Of a stretch of 64,000 nt of DNA, positions 27,035 to 36,382 are shown piece by piece. The notes below the pieces were generated by a model. It was not told the origin of the DNA, searched no databases, and saw only the letters and a program-made list of their open reading frames with translations. The translations under genes and the position numbers were made by a program. The number at the start of each line of letters is the position of its first letter. Within the stretch, counting starts at the first letter, position 1. The stretch is from Calothrix sp. NIES-4105 (GTDB taxonomy: Bacteria > Cyanobacteriota > Cyanobacteriia > Cyanobacteriales > Nostocaceae): assembly GCF_002368415.1 (NCBI RefSeq), contig NZ_AP018290.1, forward strand, positions 995,470 to 1,059,469, given 5' to 3'.

Positions 27035-28240
27035 ATGAAGATTCTGCTTATCAACGATATTGGTGCAGCTACTGGAGGAGCAGAGTTGCAAATGCTTTCT
27101 CTGCGTCAAGGATTGCGCGCGCGGGGTCATGATGTTCGCTTATTTGCCAGTAGTTTAATACCAGTTGCAAACAGTGAATTTTTAGCTGATTACAGTTGCT
27201 TTGGTACTAACACTAAATTACAGGTACTAAATCAAACAGCCAATATTTCAGCCTATCTGACTCTACGTCGCATTTTGCAAGACTTTCAGCCCGATGTCGT
27301 ACACGTAAGAATCTTTATGGGACAAATCTCGCCCCTTATCCTACCTTTACTGCAAAATGTACCTTCCATTTACCAGATGGCAATGTACAGAGCAATTTGT
27401 CCGAAAGGTACCAAAACGCTACCTGATGGCAGTGAGTGCAAAAGTAAAGCGGGAATTGCTTGTTTGCGTCATAGCTGTATGACACCTCAATCTTGGGCTT
27501 TACTGATGCTCCAAAGGCAACTTTGGCTACAGTGGCGTTCGGCTTTCGATTCGCTAGTTGCCCTTAGTTATGGTATGAAAGCGAAGCTTGAAGCGGAGGG
27601 AATTTCACCAGTTGAAGTTGTTTACAACGGTGTACCCGCGCGACCGATGCGTCCACCTATGAAGACACCACCAACAGTTGCGTTTGCAGGGCGCCTGGTG
27701 TCAGAGAAAGGAGTGGATTTTCTATTGCGAGCATTTGCACCAGTTGTGGCACAAGTACCTCAAGCGAGGTTAATAATTGCAGGGCAAGGTTCAGAGTCAG
27801 CTGCTTTAAAAATGCTTGCTTCTGAGCTAGGTATATTAGCAAACATAATATGGCTAGGTCATGTACGACGAGAAGAAATGGAGCAGCATTTTGATGGAGC
27901 TTGGGTGCAGGTAGTGCCTTCACTTTGGGAAGAACCATTTGGAAATGTCACAACAGAGGCAATGATGCGGGGTACTGCGGTAATTGCTAGTGCAGTTGGC
28001 GCCCAGCCAGAGATAATAAGCTCAGGTAAAACAGGCTTTTTGGTGGCGCCAAATGATGTGGAAGCATTAACGGCAGCTTTGTTGCGTTTGTTACTAAACC
28101 AAAACCTTGCAGAGCAAATGGGGCAAGCGGGACATCAAAGAGCTGTAACTCACTTTAGTGAAGACCGTCGTACTGAGAACTTTTTAGCAATTTACGAAGA
28201 ACTGCGAGCAAAATACCAATACCAACTCGGATGGACATAA
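27035..28240 (+). CDS. Glycosyltransferase family 4
   Basis: 401 residues, GT-B fold. The N-terminal domain has GGAELQMLSLRQGLRARGHDV (residues 10-30), typical of the acceptor side. The C-terminal donor domain has FAGRLVSEKGVDFLL and the EPFGNVTTEAM motif with the retaining Glu residues. A Cys-rich insert (about 125-150; CPKGTK, CKSKAG, CLRHSC) may bind metal. Its end overlaps the flippase gene by 10 bp. Confidence 0.9.
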   Translation: MKILLINDIGAATGGAELQMLSLRQGLRARGHDVRLFASSLIPVANSEFLADYSCFGTNTKLQVLNQTANISAYLTLRRILQDFQPDVVHVRIFMGQISPLILPLLQNVPSIYQMAMYRAICPKGTKTLPDGSECKSKAGIACLRHSCMTPQSWALLMLQRQLWLQWRSAFDSLVALSYGMKAKLEAEGISPVEVVYNGVPARPMRPPMKTPPTVAFAGRLVSEKGVDFLLRAFAPVVAQVPQARLIIAGQGSESAALKMLASELGILANIIWLGHVRREEMEQHFDGAWVQVVPSLWEEPFGNVTTEAMMRGTAVIASAVGAQPEIISSGKTGFLVAPNDVEALTAALLRLLLNQNLAEQMGQAGHQRAVTHFSEDRRTENFLAIYEELRAKYQYQLGWT

Positions 28241-29790
28241 ACCCGAAATCAAAAGTTAATCAGAATCAGTATGTTGATAATGATGCTGACCGCGCTGACC
28301 TCAAAGAGAAGTCACTGCGGTCGGGGTTAATTACTTTTGGCGCCCAACCGATAAAACTGGCTATTGGTATTGGGTCAACAGCTATACTGGCACGTTTGCT
28401 GACACCTGCTGATTTTGGTTTGCTAGCGATGGTATCTCCTCTGTTGCTGCTTGCAGACAGTTTGAGCAACTTGGGAATGGAGACAGCAACAGTACACAAA
28501 GAAAAGTTAGAACATACTTTACTTAGCGCTATCTTTTGGCTGTCCCTTGGAGTTAATGTTGTAGTGTTTGGGCTAATGGTGTTAATAGCCCCTATCCTAG
28601 CTTGGTTCTATAAAGAGGCAAGGTTAACAGAAGTTACTTTGGTGCTGGCAGTTGGGTTTTTGAGTCAATGTTTAACATTCCAGCATAAATCCCTGTTGAA
28701 GCGGCAAATGCGCTTCGGGACGCTAACAGCAATTGATGTTGCTTCGCTATTTATCGGTAATGGTTGTGCGCTCTTGGTAGCTTGGCTCGGTTTTAGTTAC
28801 TGGGCATTAGTGTTGCAGGTCGTTATAGTACAATTTATTCAAAGTATTGCGTGTTGGTTCGTTTGTGATTGGCGCCCTGCTCGTTACTCTTCATATTTTC
28901 TCACTTTGGATGCCAACTTGCGGTCAATGTTTGCTTATGGAGGACATCTTACTGCTTTCCGAGTTTTCACTCGTCTGAGCAAGAGGCTAGACCGTATTTT
29001 AATTGGTTACTTTAGTGGCGCTAGAGCGCTAGGACTTTACGATGTAGCTTATCGGTGGGCATATTTTGCATTCGAGTTGGTTTATATGCCTTTGTTCGAT
29101 GTTGCTGTATCCAGTTTTAGCCGTGTGCAGCATGACCCTGACTTGTACCGTGCTTACTGCCGTCGAGGGTTAATGCCTATTTTCGCTTTATGTATGCCAG
29201 CGCTAGCGTTTTCTTTTGTGGAAGCTCGTGAAGTGATTCTTTTACTATTAGGAAATCAATGGCTAGAGGCAGTTCCAATCTTTCAACTATTAACAGTAGC
29301 TGTGTTTTTCAACAGTACAGATAGGGTTACAAAGTGGCTCTACGTGTCAGAAGGTCAAACCCAAAGGCAGTTTCATTGGAGCTTAATTTCTACTCCTGTA
29401 ATGATTTGCGCGCTTGCGGTTGGCGCTACTTGGGGTGCTTATGGTATTTCGATGGGTTATACAGTAGCAACTTGCTTGCTTGCTTACCCCAGTATTACTT
29501 ACTGTCTGAAAACATCGCCTGTTTCTATAAGTGACTTCAATAGTGCTGTTGTTCCCTCGGCATTGGCTTCCGTTGCAGGGGGAATTGTGTTGTTCGCAAG
29601 TAGATTCGTTTTACCTAATACTACTAATATCGTTTTAAATTTACTTCTTAAGCTGACAGTTTTTGCAATTACTTATTTCTCAATATGGCTTCTTTTTCCA
29701 AGTAGTAGGGAGGTTAAAACAGAAATACTAATAAAGCTGAAACAGTTAATTTTAAAATTAAAAAAACTAACTAAACAGAAAGATGAGTAA
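28231..29790 (+). CDS. Polysaccharide flippase (Wzx/MOP superfamily)
   Basis: 519 residues, about 12-14 hydrophobic segments. The start has the family pattern (SGLITFGAQPIKLAIGIGST, ILARLLTPADFGLLAM) of polysaccharide_synt_3/Wzx exporters, which flip lipid-linked repeat units across the inner membrane. It overlaps both neighbours (10 and 8 bp), so it lies in the middle of a tight operon. It implies a Wzx/Wzy-type pathway; no Wzy polymerase or Wza/Wzc gene is visible in this window. Confidence 0.9.
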   Translation: MDINPKSKVNQNQYVDNDADRADLKEKSLRSGLITFGAQPIKLAIGIGSTAILARLLTPADFGLLAMVSPLLLLADSLSNLGMETATVHKEKLEHTLLSAIFWLSLGVNVVVFGLMVLIAPILAWFYKEARLTEVTLVLAVGFLSQCLTFQHKSLLKRQMRFGTLTAIDVASLFIGNGCALLVAWLGFSYWALVLQVVIVQFIQSIACWFVCDWRPARYSSYFLTLDANLRSMFAYGGHLTAFRVFTRLSKRLDRILIGYFSGARALGLYDVAYRWAYFAFELVYMPLFDVAVSSFSRVQHDPDLYRAYCRRGLMPIFALCMPALAFSFVEAREVILLLLGNQWLEAVPIFQLLTVAVFFNSTDRVTKWLYVSEGQTQRQFHWSLISTPVMICALAVGATWGAYGISMGYTVATCLLAYPSITYCLKTSPVSISDFNSAVVPSALASVAGGIVLFASRFVLPNTTNIVLNLLLKLTVFAITYFSIWLLFPSSREVKTEILIKLKQLILKLKKLTKQKDE

Positions 29791-30643
29791 GCCATTACTA
29801 AGTATCATTATTCCAACACACAATCGCCCCCACTTGTTACCCCGCGCGGTTCAAAGCGCTTTGGAACAAACTATAGATGATTTTGAAGTCATTGTCGTTG
29901 ATGATGCTTCAGATATGCCTGTGCATTTACCCGAACATCCAAGACTGCGTATTATCCGTCTGTCGCAGTCTCGCGGTGGTGCTGGCGCCCGCAATGTCGG
30001 TACAGAAAATGCGCTCGGTCGTTGGATAACGTACCTCGACGATGACGATTGTCTCCTCCCTAACATGGCTGCTGTATCTCTTGAGGCACTGTCTAAAACG
30101 ACACTTCCAACACCCGTAGGAGTCATTTCCGGCATAGAAGTTGTCAACCCTCAAGGTAAGGCAATCAGAAAGCTAATTCCACCCCCAACTCGTCCACGTG
30201 GTTCTCACTTCTCTTTAGAAAAACTAGAAAAGGGTTATTCGTACAATACTAAGCAGACTTTAGTTGTAGAGCGCGAAGTCATTTGCCAAATTGGAGGTTG
30301 GGACGAGACGTTTCGTTCTCGCGTTCACTCGGAACTCTTCCTACGGTTAAATCCTGTTTGTTCGCTCCTTGGTCTGCCATTCGCCACCTACCAACTTTAC
30401 AATCACCAAGGCGCCAGGGTATCAAGCAATCAAACCCTCCGTCAAGAGAGCTTTAAACGTCTTTTAGACAAACACCAAGAGCTTTTCCATGCTCACCCAA
30501 AGATGTTCGCGAACTTTGTATACGAACACGCTTACATGTCATACCAACTAGGTCAGATAAATGCAGCACTTAAGAGCCTAATCTGGGCACTAAAAGTACA
30601 TCCTCCACAAACTCTCGGTCGGTTGCTTCGTCTCGGTTTGTAA
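29783..30643 (+). CDS. Glycosyltransferase family 2
   Basis: 286 residues. LSIIIPTHNRPHLLPRAVQS, the VVDDAS turn (about residue 39) and YLDDDD (about residue 90) are the GT2 nucleotide and metal sites. The C-terminal 60 residues look like the helical tail often seen in O-antigen or EPS transferases. It overlaps the flippase gene by 8 bp. Confidence 0.88.
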   Translation: MSKPLLSIIIPTHNRPHLLPRAVQSALEQTIDDFEVIVVDDASDMPVHLPEHPRLRIIRLSQSRGGAGARNVGTENALGRWITYLDDDDCLLPNMAAVSLEALSKTTLPTPVGVISGIEVVNPQGKAIRKLIPPPTRPRGSHFSLEKLEKGYSYNTKQTLVVEREVICQIGGWDETFRSRVHSELFLRLNPVCSLLGLPFATYQLYNHQGARVSSNQTLRQESFKRLLDKHQELFHAHPKMFANFVYEHAYMSYQLGQINAALKSLIWALKVHPPQTLGRLLRLGL

Positions 30644-30704
30644 GAAAAACTGTTATAAATTACTTCGTAAAAAATCACCTTTCCAAAACTTTACTTCCTA
30701 AATC

Positions 30705-31601
30705 ATGGCACCACAATATTTATTCTCAATCATCATCCCTACTTACAATCGCCCAGAACGACTATCAAATTGTCTTGAATCACTAACACGCCTTGATTAC
30801 CCGCGCGCTGACTTTGAGGTGGTTGTGGTCGATGATGGTAGCAAGATGTCCTTAGAACCTGTGGTTGGGGCTGTAAAAGATAAACTCAACCTGACGTTCG
30901 TTAGGCAAGCTAATGCTGGACCTGCTGCTGCTAGAAATACTGGCGCCGAATCATCACAGGGTCAGTTTTTAGTTTTTACCGATGACGACTGCGCTCCTGC
31001 ATCTGACTGGCTTTCCAAGCTAGCAGTTAGATTTTCAACGGCGCCTTCTTCCATGATTGGTGGTCATACTATCAACGCTTTGAAAGAAAATTTATATTCT
31101 ATTGCTAGCCAAACACTGATAGACTATTTATATGAATACTACAATACCAATTCAATACAACCTAACTTTTTTGCTTCAAATAATATTGCTCTACCTGCCA
31201 ACACCTTTAGCTTATTAGGTGGTTTTGATACTAGCTTCCCTCTCGCTGCTGGAGAAGACAGGGAATTTTGTGACCGTTGGTTATATAAAGGATACAAAAT
31301 GGTTTATGCACCAGAAGTACAAGTCTACCACACTCATGAATTAAGTTTGCGAAAATTATGGCGCCAGCACTTTAACTATGGTCGTGGTGCTTTTTGCTTT
31401 CACAAAATCAGGTCAAACAGGATTAGTCAACCTATGAAGGTAGAGCCTTTATCGTTTTATCTAAATTTGCTGACTTATCCGGTTTCACAATTGTCAAGCA
31501 AAATTGGGGTATTGGTAGCAGCCTTAATTTTTTTATCACAAGTGGCAAATGTAGCCGGATTTTTTTGGGAACGGAACCACAGCCCATCTACTTTAAATTG
31601 A
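30705..31601 (+). CDS. Glycosyltransferase family 2
   Basis: 298 residues. FSIIIPTYNRPERLSNCLES, VVDDGS and FTDDDC (DxD) are followed by GEDREFCDRWLYKGYK. The C-terminus has one hydrophobic segment, a possible membrane anchor. 61 bp after the previous gene; probably the same transcript. Confidence 0.88.
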   Translation: MAPQYLFSIIIPTYNRPERLSNCLESLTRLDYPRADFEVVVVDDGSKMSLEPVVGAVKDKLNLTFVRQANAGPAAARNTGAESSQGQFLVFTDDDCAPASDWLSKLAVRFSTAPSSMIGGHTINALKENLYSIASQTLIDYLYEYYNTNSIQPNFFASNNIALPANTFSLLGGFDTSFPLAAGEDREFCDRWLYKGYKMVYAPEVQVYHTHELSLRKLWRQHFNYGRGAFCFHKIRSNRISQPMKVEPLSFYLNLLTYPVSQLSSKIGVLVAALIFLSQVANVAGFFWERNHSPSTLN

Positions 31602-31964
31602 ATGAGCGAATATTTGTACGTTTCTCTGTATCCATTCTGATTAAAGAGAAGAGAAATTAGTAAATATATCTCAGGATAGATATTGTTTATTATTTTCTAA
31701 AGAAATGCATATTTTTGCAGCAGATTTAGAAAATTTTATAATCGATATGAATCCTATGTAGTCAAGGTCTAAGAAATAAGTACAGATTCAGATTTCAAGA
31801 TTTTTGGAGGATAGTTATCAGCTTAGGAGTTATATGACTACAGGTAATTTTTCTACTTAGGGTACAAGTTTAGAATAAGTAATTAGAGTTTGAAAATTTA
31901 GATTACGAAACTTAAACTTTTAATGAAAATATTTTCATGAAACTGAAAACTAATAACGGTTATT
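31602..31964. other. 363-bp AT-rich gap inside the polysaccharide cluster
   Basis: No open frame longer than a few tens of codons and no recognised repeat or motif. It may hold a promoter for the second half of the cluster. Confidence 0.4.
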
Positions 31965-33035
31965 ATGACTAATAATATAGAGCATTCAAATATGGTTTCA
32001 AGTATTTCATCGAAGAAATTAGAAATATCAGTGATTATTCCAGTATTCAACGGTGGGAGTAGTTTTAAAAGTTGCTTGTCTAATCTAGCATCTGCTATGC
32101 CACCTCCATGTGAAGTTATTGTTGTTTCTGACGGCGATACTGATAATTCGTGGTTGGTTGCCGAACAATTCGGCGCTGTTGTGTTGAGATTGACGACGTG
32201 TAACGGACCTGCAAAAGCTCGTAATGTAGGAGCGCAAAATGCAAGAGGCGATATCTTATTCTTCATTGATGCAGATGTCACTATTTACCCAGACATAATT
32301 GAGCGGGTGGAAAAAATATTTAAGGAAAACCCAGAACTTGCTGCTATTATTGGCTCTTACGATGATGCACCATTAGAAACGAACTTTTTATCACAGTACA
32401 AAAATCTCTTTCACCACTATACACATCAAACAGCTAACGAAGAAGCATTCACTTTTTGGGGCGCCTGTGGTGCAATACGTCGTGACGTGTTTCTTGCTGT
32501 CGGTGGTTTTGATGAAAGCTATCGCCGACCGAGCATTGAAGATATAGAGTTAGGTTATCGGTTGGCAAAAGCAGGGCATAAAATTCGCCTTTGTAAAGAT
32601 TTACAAGTCAAACATTTAAAGCATTGGTTTCCACTTTCTTTATTGAAAGCAGAATTTTTCTACCGTGCGTTACCTTGGGTTGAATTGATATTGCGTGAGG
32701 GCGCAAAAAATGATTTGAATTTAGGTATTACAAGTCGCCTGAGTGTGATTGCAGTTTATGCGCTTACCCTGGCTTTAATTGCAAGCTTGTGGGCGCCTCA
32801 ATTTTTAATAGTAGTTTTTGGGTTGAGTTTACTTCTTGTGTGTTTAAATCTACCTGTTTATAGATTTTTTTCTGAGAAACGTGGGTTTTGGTTTGCACTG
32901 CGCGTCATACCTTGGCATTGGTTTTATTACTTATATGGTGGTTTAGCTGTCGTTATAGGAACAGCTCACTATTTTTGGTATCAAAATAGATTTTTGAAAC
33001 CTGACATTATTAATGCCTCCAAGACTTCACTGTAA
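31965..33035 (+). CDS. Glycosyltransferase family 2 with membrane anchor
   Basis: 356 residues. ISVIIPVFNGGSSFKSCLSN, VVSDGDTDNS and FIDADV (DxD) are followed by GAIRRDVF and EDIELGYRLAKAGHKI, with three hydrophobic segments near the end (about 265-345). This is the architecture of polysaccharide or lipid-linked sugar transferases. No good ribosome site at the first ATG, so the start could be a few codons later. Confidence 0.85.
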   Translation: MTNNIEHSNMVSSISSKKLEISVIIPVFNGGSSFKSCLSNLASAMPPPCEVIVVSDGDTDNSWLVAEQFGAVVLRLTTCNGPAKARNVGAQNARGDILFFIDADVTIYPDIIERVEKIFKENPELAAIIGSYDDAPLETNFLSQYKNLFHHYTHQTANEEAFTFWGACGAIRRDVFLAVGGFDESYRRPSIEDIELGYRLAKAGHKIRLCKDLQVKHLKHWFPLSLLKAEFFYRALPWVELILREGAKNDLNLGITSRLSVIAVYALTLALIASLWAPQFLIVVFGLSLLLVCLNLPVYRFFSEKRGFWFALRVIPWHWFYYLYGGLAVVIGTAHYFWYQNRFLKPDIINASKTSL

Positions 33036-33109
33036 TTAATTCAAGTTTTCATCCAACAAAATAGTCTTAAAAAATCATCAAAAAACAAATATACTGGGGA
33101 ATTTAAACA

Positions 33110-34564
33110 ATGCAAAAATATCCTGTAGTTATCATCGGTGCTGGACCTGCTGGTCTTACTGCTGCTTATCAACTAATGAAGCAGAATATAAAATCTATTG
33201 TTTTAGAGCAATCTGATAAAGTTGGAGGAATATCCCGTACAGAGACATATAAAGGTTATCGTTTTGATATTGGTGGTCATCGCTTCTTCACTAAAGTTAA
33301 TGAAGTTAAGGAGCTATGGTATGAAGTCATGGGAGATGAATTTATCAAAGTTCCCCGGATGTCGCGCATCTATTACAAAGGTAAATTTTTTAACTATCCT
33401 CTAACTTTGTTTAATACGCTTCAGAACATTGGCATTATTAACAGTGCTTTAATTTTATTAAGCTATTTCAAAGCAAAGCTACAAGCAAAGACGCGACGCA
33501 ATTGGGAAGCAGAAAATTTTGAAGAATGGGTAACAGACCGCTTTGGCAGGCGCCTGTATGAGACTTTTTTCAAAACCTATACCGAAAAAGTTTGGGGAAT
33601 TCCTTGCACCCAAATTCGTGCAGACTGGGCGGCGCAGCGAATTCAAGGTATGTCACTCAAAAGAGCTGTTATTAACGCTTTGTTTGGTAGTCAAAATGCT
33701 AAAAGCTTAATCAAAGAATTCGATTACCCGCTTTTAGGACCGGGAATGATGTGGGAGCGATTTCAGGAAAAGGTCGAAAGCCAAGGTTCTCCTGTATTAA
33801 TGCAAACACAGGTGACTCGTATCGAACGTGACGGAAATCGAATTAAAAGCATCACCGCACTACAAGCAGATAAAACAATTCAAATTACAGGCGCCAACTT
33901 TATTTCTACCATGCCAGTAACCACACTGCTGCATCGGCTTAACCCTCAACCCCCTGAACATGTGTTGGCAGCAGCGCGAAGTCTGAAGTATAGAGACTTC
34001 TTAATTGTGTCGCTAATTATTGATGAAAAAGATTTATTCCCTGACAACTGGATTTACATCCACAGTCCAGAGTTCAAAGTCGGAAGAATTCAAAACTTTA
34101 AGAATTGGAGTCCGGCAATGGTTCCCGATGCTAGTAAAACTTGTTTAGGGATGGAATACTTTTGCAATCAGGGAGATGAACTCTGGGAAATGTCTGATTC
34201 TAAGCTAATAGAACTTGCTAGTCGTGAAGCTGTTAATCTTGGTTTAGTTAGCAATATAAACGAAATTGAAGATGGTACTGTGATTAGGCAGTATAAAGCG
34301 TATCCAGTATATGACGGTGAATACCAAAAGCATTTAAAAGTTATCCAAGCTTATCTAGAAGGGTTTGAAAACCTCCAAACAGTAGGTAGGAATGGGATGC
34401 ATCGATACAATAATCAAGACCACTCAATGCTGACAGGTATGTTAGCAGTAAAAAATATTTTAGGAGAAAACCACGATTTGTGGAATGTTAATACCGAACG
34501 CTCTTATCATGAAGAGTTTACAGTAGAAGAATCAAAGCAGAAAGTTCAAACTTTGGTAAAATAA
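33110..34564 (+). CDS. FAD-dependent oxidoreductase (UDP-galactopyranose-mutase/amine-oxidase-like)
   Basis: 484 residues. The N-terminal Rossmann dinucleotide fold has VVIIGAGPAGLTAAYQL (GAGPAG), then the Glu-containing VLEQSDKVGGISRT and DIGGHRFFT. This is the group commonly found in EPS clusters, related to UDP-galactopyranose mutase and protoporphyrinogen-oxidase-type proteins. It could convert a sugar nucleotide or desaturate a lipid carrier; the reaction is unknown. Confidence 0.8.
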   Translation: MQKYPVVIIGAGPAGLTAAYQLMKQNIKSIVLEQSDKVGGISRTETYKGYRFDIGGHRFFTKVNEVKELWYEVMGDEFIKVPRMSRIYYKGKFFNYPLTLFNTLQNIGIINSALILLSYFKAKLQAKTRRNWEAENFEEWVTDRFGRRLYETFFKTYTEKVWGIPCTQIRADWAAQRIQGMSLKRAVINALFGSQNAKSLIKEFDYPLLGPGMMWERFQEKVESQGSPVLMQTQVTRIERDGNRIKSITALQADKTIQITGANFISTMPVTTLLHRLNPQPPEHVLAAARSLKYRDFLIVSLIIDEKDLFPDNWIYIHSPEFKVGRIQNFKNWSPAMVPDASKTCLGMEYFCNQGDELWEMSDSKLIELASREAVNLGLVSNINEIEDGTVIRQYKAYPVYDGEYQKHLKVIQAYLEGFENLQTVGRNGMHRYNNQDHSMLTGMLAVKNILGENHDLWNVNTERSYHEEFTVEESKQKVQTLVK

Positions 34565-34576
34565 AATTACAACTTC

Positions 34577-34603
34577 CGTAAGGTGGGCAGTGCCCACCCT
34601 ACG
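34577..34603. repeat. Short dispersed palindrome
   Basis: CGTAAGGTGGGCA and TGCCCACCCTACG; same class as 6081 and 61939. It lies between the oxidoreductase and the GT87-like gene. Confidence 0.6.
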
Positions 34604-34638
34604 CAGCAATTATATTATTAAATTACTGACAAAAAAAT

Positions 34639-35979
34639 ATGCATCTTAATCAAAAACATTTGTACAAATTTGTAAACTTATTACTTGTTTTTGCACTTGT
34701 AATTACATTACTTGGTTTCTTTACAGACATACGAAATACATTAAAGTTCGGCGGAATAGATTTAAGAAATCGAGTTGTAGGAGCAAGACTTTTAATCAGA
34801 GGTTTAGACCCATATCATTTTAAATGGAGTCCAGGTAATGATGAAAGATTGCTTGACCCATTAGATTGGCCCACCATACCTGTTACAAGAACTACTGTTA
34901 ACCCTAGCATCTTATTATTTCACTCAATTTTTGCAAATCTGCCTTACTTTACTCAAAGAATAATTTGGTTGGTTATACAGTGGTTTTTCCTAATTGCATC
35001 TGTATTTATACTTATCAAGAATAATTTACATGATTTGAGAACTAAATCAATATTAATTACTATTTTAGTATTTATATCTGGCAGTTTATTGTGGAGATTG
35101 CATATCGATGTCGGACAATTTTATATTGTTTACGTTTTCTTACTAGCTTTAGCGTATCAGTGTTTCAACTCAGAAGTTAAATATAGGAATGCTTTAGGTG
35201 GATTTTTCATTGGTTTAGCAGCCTGTTTTCGATTTCCTATAATTATTATGGTGTTGCCAATGATTATTTTTAAAAAAGTTAAGATGCTAACATCTACACT
35301 CCTTAGTTTTTTTTCATGCTTATTAGTATCTGTACTATTAACAGGTTTACAAGTTTGGCAGAATTATTTTTCGGCAATGACAACTAATGGCAAACTTAAT
35401 ACAAGCTCTATTTCAATAGCTAAAGTTGATGTCAAAAAGATTTTTCCTAAAATTGTTGAAGGTATGAATAATTTACAAGCTTTTAATGGAGCCATACCTG
35501 ATTCTAATTCATCATTGCAATTTTTTTTAAAAGAAAATTTTTCTTTATATTTAGATACAAAAAATTTAATAATTATTCTTGCTGGTGTTTTATTACTATA
35601 TAGTTTTGTGATTTATTTTTGTTGCCAGACTAGCGACAACGAAAGTAATATTAAAATAATAGATTTAATTTTTTCCATTAGCACTATTAATATTTTAATT
35701 GTTGATTTTTTTATACCAGCACCTAGATATCCCTACAACGATGTTTTTTTTCTAATTCCTTTAATATTGTTGATGAAAAATATCAATTTATTTAATACTC
35801 AAATGTTAAGCTGCACTATATTGATGTATATTGGTTTGCTAATCTTGAATGGAATGTTTGCTTGGTTCCCAAATGAAATCCAAGTTGGTGAATTGATGAT
35901 ATTAACGTCAATGATGTTAATGAGTTTAATATTTATAAGGGGCAGCATACCCCTTTTTCCTAAGAAGCACAATACGTGA
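34639..35979 (+). CDS. GT87-like (DUF2029) membrane glycosyltransferase
   Basis: 446 residues, ten or more hydrophobic segments. The first extracytoplasmic loop contains GARLLIRGLDPYHF and a Pro/Asp-rich stretch (NDERLLDPLDWPTI), like GT87/DUF2029 polyprenyl-phosphate-dependent sugar transferases. More AT-rich than the other cluster genes, and it lacks GGCGCC. It may have been acquired separately. Activity is inferred from family resemblance. Confidence 0.7.
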   Translation: MHLNQKHLYKFVNLLLVFALVITLLGFFTDIRNTLKFGGIDLRNRVVGARLLIRGLDPYHFKWSPGNDERLLDPLDWPTIPVTRTTVNPSILLFHSIFANLPYFTQRIIWLVIQWFFLIASVFILIKNNLHDLRTKSILITILVFISGSLLWRLHIDVGQFYIVYVFLLALAYQCFNSEVKYRNALGGFFIGLAACFRFPIIIMVLPMIIFKKVKMLTSTLLSFFSCLLVSVLLTGLQVWQNYFSAMTTNGKLNTSSISIAKVDVKKIFPKIVEGMNNLQAFNGAIPDSNSSLQFFLKENFSLYLDTKNLIIILAGVLLLYSFVIYFCCQTSDNESNIKIIDLIFSISTINILIVDFFIPAPRYPYNDVFFLIPLILLMKNINLFNTQMLSCTILMYIGLLILNGMFAWFPNEIQVGELMILTSMMLMSLIFIRGSIPLFPKKHNT

Positions 35980-36049
35980 ATGCAAAAATAGTATAATAAT
36001 TTGATTCTGTACGGAAAACATTAAGTATAGTTTTGTACTTAATTGCTTC

Positions 36050-36382
36050 CATATATTGCTTATATTAAAAACCTATGTCATCTCTCCCCTCTAACTGATG
36101 ACGTATAATATAAGCTTTATACTTATACCTATTGGATGATTTAATGCCAATTAATACTGCAAATCTAGTGCAGTTAGTCTATCTCTGGTATTAATTTATC
36201 AATAAATAACTATTATCCACTAGTTTTCCACTATTCAAGTTTATTGTATAAGCCAAAGTCATTGGGTAGAGCTTTAAATGAGTGATAACCTATATAAATT
36301 TGGGAAATGTGTTATGGCTTTACTACAGATTATCGATTCATTTTTTCCTTATAATAACTTTATACCAAATAGCAAAAAATGA
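36050..36382 (+). pseudogene. Duplicated promoter block, copy B, and deleted PRC-barrel gene
   Basis: 36050-36313 repeats the promoter of the PRC-barrel gene at 22569. The gene itself starts at 36314 (MALLQI), but after about six codons the text jumps to the sequence found after the PRC gene in copy A (TCGATTCATTTTTTCC). About 670 bp are gone. The left-over frame is 22 codons and its stop overlaps the ATG of the transporter. Confidence 0.85.
36214..36235 (+). promoter_or_regulatory. Motif A site
   Basis: TTATCCACTAG then TTTTCCACTAT, with TATAAG 13 bp downstream. After the deletion of the PRC gene it lies 143 bp before the transporter gene. Confidence 0.7.

Noticed and set aside
6195-36235. 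TTATCCACA-like boxes read as DnaA boxes or a replication origin
   Set aside because: They come as exact 11-bp pairs, one pair per gene start, with gene-matched orientation and no dnaA/dnaN nearby; promoter sites explain them better.
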